DNA of 11,418 nt from Acidimicrobiia bacterium (lineage in GTDB: Bacteria > Actinomycetota > Acidimicrobiia > Spongiisociales > SHLN01), in assembly GCA_030623545.1 (NCBI GenBank), contig JAUXLW010000028.1, positions 1 through 11,418 on the forward strand, in the 5' to 3' direction. Positions 6,500 through 11,418 of this stretch are shown here, one piece after another. Position 1 is the first letter of the stretch, and every line of letters begins with the position of its first letter. The position numbers and the translations under genes were made by a program. The notes below the pieces were generated by a model. That model saw only the letters and a list, made by a program, of their open reading frames with translations. It had not been told where the DNA came from and searched no databases.

Positions 6500-8064
6500 G
6501 GAAGAGCCAGGCGGACCCGGTCGAGAAACCCGTGGTTCTGGGCCCACTCCTGAACCGTCGGCGGGGTTTCGGGCGCATCGTCGTCGAGGTCATCGTGTTC
6601 TTGATCGTCCTCATCCAGGTCCTCGATCTTTTGGCCGAGCTCGGCAAGGTTGGGGGTGGGGTACATTCCCCGGGGCCCGATCCAGACGGGCAGGCGGGGA
6701 ACATACCGGGGGAGCGCTTCGGTAGCGACACCGGCCATCGGCAATGTCAGGAGGGAAGCTTTGTCGAAATGGGAGAGGTTCAATGACCAGACGATCAGCT
6801 CGTTGAGTGACCGGGCCTGGTTGGCAAGCCGGCGGATGGACGGCCATGCCCTCATGCTCACTCCGAGAACGTTGAACGCCGGCCGCGCCGGGTCGGGCTC
6901 CCCCAGGAATCGCCCCGTATCGGTGACGATGCAGAGGTCGGCGCGCGATATTCCGGGGAGTTGGGCTGCCCTCCTCGCCAGATCTGACACCGGTCGGGTA
7001 TGAAAGATGACGGAGCCCCCGCTCGGGTCTAGCTCATCGATTACCGGAATGAGCTCGGCTAGCGATCCGTCAACCGGGGTCAAGATGGGTTGGGCGCCGG
7101 CCAGCTTGGTGAGGGAGTTTGCTTCTAAGGGCGAGTGAGTGGCCGGAGCAGACTCGATAACGACGGCTCCCACCTTGGCCGCGACGTCGGCCACGCCTCG
7201 TACTGCCAGGTCCGATGGTCGGGCGGCGACGATGACATCGGCTTCGGCCAGGATTTTTTCGGCTACGCCATCGCTCGAGGGCTCGACGAACCTGATCTTC
7301 GACGGCTGCCAATCCACCAACCCGTGTTTGGCAAAGTCCCGGGTGGTTTCGAGGCCGACGACAACGTCGGGGCTGATGATCGCCAGCCGGGTGGAGTCGT
7401 CGACCACAACCTTTCCCAGGGCTCGCTCGACGAGGTTGGCCAACCCATCCGGCCCCTCACTGAATGCCACGATGGCCACTAGGCCGGCCACTCCCTGCCG
7501 GGCAGGACGGTCTGGCAGCGCGGTCAAGGAAAACCGGGGCGGTAGGAAGTCCTCATTGAGGCCATAGGCAGATGGGGGAGCATCGCTGACGATGAAATCG
7601 GCTGTAGCCAGAAATCCACTAGTAGCCCACAGTCGGCGGCCGTGGCGTCGAAAAGCAGCCGGAGCCCTCGTAATCACTCGCAGATCTCGGATGTGGCCGG
7701 CCCCAAGCGCAACTCCCCGGGGGACCCACGCCAATCTCGGCTCGTGCCAGGCCCAATCGTTGGTGTGCGTTGAGTCGTAAACGATGGCATCGAAACCCTC
7801 GGCCAGGTGCTCGTCCACCAGGACACGGGCCTGGACCTCCTGGGCGGTGAGGTCCCTCTGGCCGGGGAAGGGCACGTTGCGTTTGGGGGAGACACTGATG
7901 TCGTGGCCGGCGCCGCGAAGTAGCTCGGTGCCCTCACCCTCATGATCCACGAAGATCGAGATCTGGTGGGTGCCACCGGCATCGAGCAGCCATTCAGCGT
8001 CGATCGGCCCTGCTGCTAGCTCCCCCCGGCGGGGAATGGATCCGGCGACGTAAGCCATTCTCAT
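6454..8064 (-). CDS. Unrecognised 536-aa protein with GT-B-like layout and acidic linker
   Basis: I cannot assign a family. Residues 1-170 look like a Rossmann-type half (MRMAYVAGSIPRRGELAAG at the start, FDAIVYDS at 91-98, ATADFIVSDAP at 153-163). Residues 192-345 look like a second half (GLVAIVAFSEGPDG, then LAIISPDVVVG, then IRFVEPSSDGVAEKILAEADVIVAARPS), the order seen in GT-B glycosyltransferases. The expected donor-site Glu pattern is not evident. Residues 350-465 form a further alpha/beta-looking region, followed by an acidic stretch rich in Asp and Glu at 481-499, then a C-terminal tail at 506-536 with aromatic and basic residues. No signal peptide or membrane helix is seen. The ATG at 8064 overlaps the coiled-coil gene by 4 bp (ATGA), with AGAAGG as a probable ribosome site. 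It overlaps the GT4 gene at its 3' end by at least 46 bp. The context suggests a partner or member of the glycan assembly machinery; this is inference. Confidence 0.82.
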   Translation of the reverse strand: MRMAYVAGSIPRRGELAAGPIDAEWLLDAGGTHQISIFVDHEGEGTELLRGAGHDISVSPKRNVPFPGQRDLTAQEVQARVLVDEHLAEGFDAIVYDSTHTNDWAWHEPRLAWVPRGVALGAGHIRDLRVITRAPAAFRRHGRRLWATSGFLATADFIVSDAPPSAYGLNEDFLPPRFSLTALPDRPARQGVAGLVAIVAFSEGPDGLANLVERALGKVVVDDSTRLAIISPDVVVGLETTRDFAKHGLVDWQPSKIRFVEPSSDGVAEKILAEADVIVAARPSDLAVRGVADVAAKVGAVVIESAPATHSPLEANSLTKLAGAQPILTPVDGSLAELIPVIDELDPSGGSVIFHTRPVSDLARRAAQLPGISRADLCIVTDTGRFLGEPDPARPAFNVLGVSMRAWPSIRRLANQARSLNELIVWSLNLSHFDKASLLTLPMAGVATEALPRYVPRLPVWIGPRGMYPTPNLAELGQKIEDLDEDDQEHDDLDDDAPETPPTVQEWAQNHGFLDRVRLALPWKWGLLPRAMRNRW

Positions 8065-8282
8065 CCGGCGGCCTTCTTGTTGGTTCTGCTCTTGCGAAGC
8101 AACTTCCTTCGCTTCCGGGCGCGAAGCTCTAACAACTCTGCTTCTTTTTCCTGCAACGCCCGGTAGAGAAGCGTACGCGCTTCCTCGATCCTTCCCAGTT
8201 CTTCGTCCTTCAGTTTGACGAGCTCATTGAGTCGATCCACCTCTGCCCCAAGGTCGCGCCCTGGCGGGGATTGTGACGACAC
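8061..8282 (-). CDS. Small basic-tailed coiled-coil protein
   Basis: A 73-aa product. Residues 11-56 have the Leu-rich, Glu/Lys/Arg-rich heptad character of a coiled coil (EVDRLNELVKLKDEELGRIE, then a second stretch to LLELRAR). Residues 57-71 are strongly basic (RKRRKLLRKSRTNKK). There is no membrane segment. The predicted start is GTG 8282; AAGGGG sits 11 bases upstream, a little far. The TGA overlaps the ATG of the 536-aa gene by 4 bp, which strongly suggests the frame is translated and that the two products are made together. It may be an oligomerisation or scaffold subunit for its neighbour, with the basic tail perhaps contacting the acidic linker of the 536-aa protein; that pairing is a guess. 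It has no recognised family. Confidence 0.68.
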   Translation of the reverse strand: MSSQSPPGRDLGAEVDRLNELVKLKDEELGRIEEARTLLYRALQEKEAELLELRARKRRKLLRKSRTNKKAAG

Positions 8283-8352
8283 TTCCGCATCGGCCCCTTC
8301 TATCGGTTTTCCCCGACGTTACCGCGCCTCGGCCGTGGCCCGGCGTTTCCGG

Positions 8353-9444
8353 TCACCCGCCTCCCAACAATCGATTGATGGCCGCTACCGACTTTTCTGC
8401 AGCAGTCCCATCTCCATATGGGCTTGGTAGGTCGGCCAGCTTGTGGTGAAGGGCGGACAGGTCATCGATCCAGCCTCGGGCCACGCGGCCGATTTCGGGC
8501 CCCGGCAGGACTCTTTCCGCAAAGGTCCCCAGCACCTCGGGCCGCTCGGTAGAGCGGCGGACCACCAGGACCGGCCGTTTGAGAATGCTGGCCTCTTCCT
8601 GGATACCACCGGAGTCGCTTATCAAGAAGCTGCACTCCGCTGAGAGGCCGAGGAACTCCTCGTAGCCGACCGGTTTGACGGTCTGGATCCCGGTCAGGAG
8701 CTCGCTGAGACCGAAGCCGGCTATGCGCTCTTCAGTCCGCGGGTGCATGGGGAGGACCACCGGGAGCGGAATGTTTGCCAGTTGTTCCAAGATGGCGGCC
8801 AGGTTCTCCGGGTCATCCACGTTTTCCGGCCGGTGGAAGGTGGCCAGCACGAATTGTCCTGCGGTGAGATTGTGAGCTTCGAGCAGCCCTGCCCGTTCAG
8901 CAGGAAGAAGGGCCTGGAGGGCCTCGACGATGGTATTGCCGGTGACAACGATTCTCGAGGTGGGCACAGCGCTGTCGAGCAAGTTCTGCTCGCTCACCTT
9001 TGTCGGGGCGCAACAGAGGTCGGAGAGCATATCTGTCAGGACCCGATTGTGTTCTTCGGGCATCGCCCGGTCGAATGACCGCAGGCCCGCCTCGATGTGT
9101 ATCACCGGTATTTCGTTGGCATTAGCCGCCAGCGCGGCTCCCAGCGTTGTGTTGGTGTCTCCCTGGACAACCATGGCGTCGGCGGGGTCACTGAGCAGAT
9201 GCTCGCCAACCCGCTGGGTTGTTTCGCCGATTTGGGAGGCTCGGGTGGTGCCTCCGATCTCGAGCTGCACGTCTGGCTCGGGTAAGTCGAAAGCGGAGAA
9301 GAACACGTTCGACAGCCCGGCGTCGTAATGCTGGCCGGTATGGACGACGCGCGCCCGCCGGCCGAGCAGCTTGATTATCGGTGCCAGCTTGATGATCTCG
9401 GGCCTGGTGCCGAGCGCGACGACGATTCTGCCTTGAGCTGTCAA
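8353..9444 (-). CDS. wecB: UDP-N-acetylglucosamine 2-epimerase (non-hydrolysing)
   Basis: Interconverts UDP-GlcNAc and UDP-ManNAc in the cytoplasm, supplying ManNAc or ManNAc-derived donors for surface glycans. With TTG 9444 as start the protein is 363 aa, near the usual 370-380. It carries GTRPEIIKLAP (12-22), HTGQHYD (35-41), VQGDTNT (93-99) with Asp96, HIEAGLRS (116-123) with Glu118, MPEEHNR (128-134) with Glu130, TFHRPEN (202-208) with His204, SDSGGIQEEA (276-285) and RSTERPE (297-303). By position these match the catalytic Asp95, Glu117, Glu131 and His213 of E. coli WecB. An upstream ATG at 9498 would add 18 residues unlike the family and overlap the divergent GT2 gene by 25 bp. It is the first gene of the minus-strand operon, 70 bp before the coiled-coil gene. 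The name mnaA would be equally apt. No UDP-ManNAc dehydrogenase (wecC) is seen in the window. Confidence 0.95.
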   Translation of the reverse strand: MTAQGRIVVALGTRPEIIKLAPIIKLLGRRARVVHTGQHYDAGLSNVFFSAFDLPEPDVQLEIGGTTRASQIGETTQRVGEHLLSDPADAMVVQGDTNTTLGAALAANANEIPVIHIEAGLRSFDRAMPEEHNRVLTDMLSDLCCAPTKVSEQNLLDSAVPTSRIVVTGNTIVEALQALLPAERAGLLEAHNLTAGQFVLATFHRPENVDDPENLAAILEQLANIPLPVVLPMHPRTEERIAGFGLSELLTGIQTVKPVGYEEFLGLSAECSFLISDSGGIQEEASILKRPVLVVRRSTERPEVLGTFAERVLPGPEIGRVARGWIDDLSALHHKLADLPSPYGDGTAAEKSVAAINRLLGGG

Positions 9445-9448
9445 GATT

Positions 9449-9454
9449 CCGTCC
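9449..9454 (-). promoter_or_regulatory. Possible ribosome binding site for wecB
   Basis: On the minus strand GGACGG lies 4 bases before TTG 9444. It is an imperfect Shine-Dalgarno at a slightly short distance, but it supports the TTG over ATG 9498, where only a distant GGTGG is seen. It lies in the 29-base gap between the divergent starts. Confidence 0.35.
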
Positions 9455-9465
9455 GGGTAGCCTGC

Positions 9466-9471
9466 GGAGAG
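9466..9471 (+). promoter_or_regulatory. Possible ribosome binding site for the GT2 gene
   Basis: GGAGAG ends 2 bases before ATG 9474; counting only GGAG, the spacing is 4. This is shorter than usual but purine-rich and in the right place. A TAGCCT hexamer at 9458-9463 (TAnnnT) is a -10 candidate 10 bases before the ATG, so either short-leader or leaderless expression is possible. Confidence 0.35.
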
Positions 9472-9473
9472 CG

Positions 9474-10622
9474 ATGATACGCCTCCTCCTGTTCGCATTC
9501 CAGGTAACCACCGCCGCCCTGGCTGCGTACAACTTCGTCACGGCAATGTGGGGCCTGCCGGGTCCCGAGCAACTGCCGTCCGGGCCGCGTCGCCGCCCGA
9601 TCCGGGCCGTCATTCCCGCTCACAACGAGCAGGAGGTTCTCGGTGGTCTGCTCGACGACATGGAACGGCAGGACTATCAGGCCGAGTTCTTGCGGACTGT
9701 CGTGTTGGCGGACAGATGTACTGATGGCACTGTCGACCTGGCCACCGGGCGGGCTGAGGTTGTGGAGCGCCACCACGGTCCGGACGGTAAGGGGCCGCTC
9801 CTTTCCTGGTACCTGAGCCAGGATCCCCTCACCGCCGGCGAGGCGCTGCTGGTGCTGGATGCCGACAACCGGGTTGAGGAGACCTTTGTGTCCGGAATGG
9901 CCGATGCTTTCGATGCCGGCTACGACGCGGCCCAGGCTTATGTCGACACATCGAACCCCGATGAGTCCTGGTTGGCGACTGCCGGAGCACTCAGCTATTG
10001 GGCGAGCAATCGGATGGTGCAGCTTGCTCGTCACCGGCTTGGCTGGAATCCAGATCTGGGAGGAACCGGAAGCGGGTTCGGCCCCGAAGCTGTGTCGGTG
10101 TTGCTGACGGCGCAGGAGTCGTTGACTGAGGATCAGGAGCAGTCGGCCCGGCTGGCCGCGGCCGGCTTGCGGGTTGCATGGCTCCACGAAAATCGGGTCC
10201 GTGATCAAAAACCCGCGCGGTTGGGTGTTGCGCTGCAGCAGCGGGCCCGTTGGATGTCGGGCCGGCGTCAGACCCGGCGCCAGAATCGTCGCCGGCTGGT
10301 CGGCGCTGCCTGGAAACAGCGCTCCTGGGGACCGATCGATCTCTTGATTCGGCAAACTCAGCCGGGACGGACCTTCATGGTGCTGGTGGCGGTCGGACTG
10401 GCGATCGGCGCTCTGTTCACTGATCTTCTCTGGCCCTGGTGGGTCTGGCTGGGGGTGGCGGCGATCCAGGTGGTCCTGCCCATGGCATTTCTGCTGCGGG
10501 AGAGGGTGCCGGCCCGGTACCTGGTGCGTTACCCACTTCTGGTGATCTTCGGGTTGCTGTGGGTACCGGTGCGGCTCACCAGTGCTCGCGTTCGCGGCTG
10601 GTATCACACGCCCCATTCCTAA
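9474..10622 (+). CDS. Membrane-anchored GT2 glycosyltransferase, polysaccharide synthase-like
   Basis: A 382-aa protein. A hydrophobic N-terminal segment (3-27) is followed by a GT2 catalytic domain: AVIPAHNEQEVL (45-56), VLADRCTDGT (77-86), GKGPLL (105-110), the metal-binding DAD of VLDADN (127-132), the acceptor/base motif LTED (217-220) and QQRARW (255-260), which corresponds to the QxxRW signature of processive synthases. Two or more membrane helices follow (about 300-317, 320-342 and 350-368). This arrangement resembles N-acetylglucosaminyltransferases and cellulose/hyaluronan-type synthases that extend a chain on the inner membrane face, so a polymerising role is possible. All expected GT2 motifs are intact, unlike the protein at 34-672. 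It is divergent from wecB and 30 bp upstream of the GH26-like gene on the same strand. The sugar used cannot be read from the sequence. Confidence 0.92.
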   Translation: MIRLLLFAFQVTTAALAAYNFVTAMWGLPGPEQLPSGPRRRPIRAVIPAHNEQEVLGGLLDDMERQDYQAEFLRTVVLADRCTDGTVDLATGRAEVVERHHGPDGKGPLLSWYLSQDPLTAGEALLVLDADNRVEETFVSGMADAFDAGYDAAQAYVDTSNPDESWLATAGALSYWASNRMVQLARHRLGWNPDLGGTGSGFGPEAVSVLLTAQESLTEDQEQSARLAAAGLRVAWLHENRVRDQKPARLGVALQQRARWMSGRRQTRRQNRRRLVGAAWKQRSWGPIDLLIRQTQPGRTFMVLVAVGLAIGALFTDLLWPWWVWLGVAAIQVVLPMAFLLRERVPARYLVRYPLLVIFGLLWVPVRLTSARVRGWYHTPHS

Positions 10623-10652
10623 GGTTTTTCGGCGGTTTTCCGAATCAGAAGC

Positions 10653-11418
10653 ATGCGCAGAACTTCTCTCCTCCTCGCGGTGCTGCTGGCGTTCGCCGTG
10701 CTACCCCAACTGGTCAGTGGCGCCGACCCCGGTCCTGGAGATCCCATCATTGGCTCGGGCACCGTCCACGGCGGTCTCTATCCATACAACTTCTGGTTCG
10801 CCTCCGACTTCGACGACATCGCTGCCGCTACCTGGCGCAAGGTGACGTTCGCCGGCATCTTTCACAACGTTGACGAGAGCGACGACCCCGGATGGCCTGC
10901 CACCGAGATCAAGCTCGATCAAGCCTGGTCCGCTGAGGCGACTCCCTTTTCGAACCTCGAGCTGACTGATAGTGCCGCCTTCATCGCCGGTGGCGGTCGG
11001 GACGCCGATCTCATTGAATGGGCGATTGCCCTCGAGGGATGGCTCGCCAAGGGCGAGGGCCGCTCATTGATCATTGCCCCCATGCAGGAGATGAACGGAA
11101 GCTGGACGCCTTACGGGATGGATCCGGACAACTTCAAGCTCGCTTATGTGCGGGTCAAGGACATTGTGGAGGCCAACGTCACCAATCCGGACCTGATCCG
11201 GTGGGCCTTTGCGCCCAACGGCTGGTCGTTCCCGCCATACTCGCTGGCCGACTACTACCCGGGCGACGATGTTGTCGATGTGATTTCGATCAGCGCCTAC
11301 AACTTCGGAACGACCACCGAGAACGGCTGGGAGACTCCGGCGGCAGCCATCCTTCCCTGGATTGACGAGGCACGGGCGATGACCGCCGGCAGCGCCGACA
11401 AGCCGTTCCTGCTGTCCC
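10653..11418 (+). CDS. Secreted GH26-like glycoside hydrolase (partial, 3' end missing)
   Basis: The frame is open from ATG 10653 to the window end (255 codons, no stop). Residues 1-24 look like a signal peptide: MRR, a hydrophobic core LLLAVLLAFAVLP, then cleavage near VSGA. The mature part resembles GH26 enzymes (beta-mannanases and relatives): IIAPMQEMNGSWTPYG (about 139-154) places Glu146 at the acid/base position of the HEMNGxW motif, with Gln145 where mannanases have His. LIRWAFAPNGW and YYPGDDVVDVISISAYN follow the family pattern of xxRWVWSPN and YPGDDYVDWVGxDxYN. The window ends at KPFLLS, just where the catalytic nucleophile Glu would come next. It probably cuts or trims an extracellular polysaccharide, perhaps the product of the adjacent GT2. 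The 30-base gap to that gene suggests co-transcription. No strong ribosome site is seen, only a weak purine stretch before the ATG. The family is likely; the substrate is unknown. Confidence 0.85.
   Translation, partial: MRRTSLLLAVLLAFAVLPQLVSGADPGPGDPIIGSGTVHGGLYPYNFWFASDFDDIAAATWRKVTFAGIFHNVDESDDPGWPATEIKLDQAWSAEATPFSNLELTDSAAFIAGGGRDADLIEWAIALEGWLAKGEGRSLIIAPMQEMNGSWTPYGMDPDNFKLAYVRVKDIVEANVTNPDLIRWAFAPNGWSFPPYSLADYYPGDDVVDVISISAYNFGTTTENGWETPAAAILPWIDEARAMTAGSADKPFLLS

Noticed and set aside
8283..8352. Possible terminator or second promoter between wecB and the coiled-coil gene
   Set aside because: The 70 bases are GC-rich with GGCC/CCGG self-complementary words but show no clear stem-loop followed by a T run and no convincing -10/-35 pair, so read-through is assumed.
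9441..10616. A 391-codon open frame antisense to the GT2 gene
   Set aside because: The product is full of Pro, Gln, Arg and His without motifs and exactly shadows a strongly supported GT2. Long antisense frames are expected in high-GC DNA.
10623..10642. Near-identical 9-base direct repeat (ggtttttcg, ggttttccg) between the GT2 and GH26-like genes
   Set aside because: Too short and imperfect to separate from chance, and no sign of a hairpin or operator symmetry.
1..11418. Mobile elements, CRISPR arrays, tRNA genes or attachment sites
   Set aside because: No transposase or integrase motifs, no regularly spaced repeats, and no tRNA-like cloverleaf were noticed by eye on either strand.

Overview
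This is a high-GC window packed with genes. GTG and probably TTG starts, 1-4 bp stop/start overlaps and the protein styles suggest an actinobacterium-like organism (Actinomycetota); this is inference from composition and style, not a taxonomic assignment. Nearly every recognisable gene concerns building, exporting or trimming a cell-surface or extracellular polysaccharide. No tRNA, rRNA, CRISPR array, transposase or phage gene was seen.

Layout. (1) Positions 1-2318, plus strand: the tail of an upstream gene, a 212-aa protein resembling a worn-down family 2 glycosyltransferase (GT2), and a 552-aa protein whose C-terminal two thirds is a GT4-type glycosyltransferase. (2) Positions 2256-3662, minus strand: a 468-aa polytopic membrane protein resembling GT-C/DUF6020-like enzymes, whose 3' end overlaps the previous gene tail to tail. 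(3) Positions 3757-5336, plus strand: a two-gene ABC-2 exporter (permease, then ATPase) of the Wzm/Wzt or TagG/TagH type. (4) Positions 5318-9444, minus strand: a probable operon transcribed in the order UDP-GlcNAc 2-epimerase (wecB), a 73-aa coiled-coil protein, an unrecognised 536-aa protein with a GT-B-like layout, and a GT4-type glycosyltransferase. (5) Positions 9474-11418, plus strand: a membrane-anchored GT2 resembling polysaccharide synthases, then a secreted GH26-like glycoside hydrolase cut off by the window end.

Working model (inference): WecB makes UDP-ManNAc from UDP-GlcNAc. The cytoplasmic GT4-like and GT2-like proteins build a lipid-linked glycan, the ABC pair exports it, and the GT-C-like membrane protein may add a residue on the outer face. 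The GT2/GH26 pair looks like a separate synthase-plus-hydrolase module. The strand switches four times, at about 2.3, 3.7, 5.3 and 9.45 kb, so there are probably several transcription units. The most unusual content is the set of glycosyltransferase-like proteins that appear to lack catalytic residues or match no family I can name, and the small coiled-coil protein coupled to one of them. The genes are almost continuous; the longest intergenic stretch is about 94 bases.
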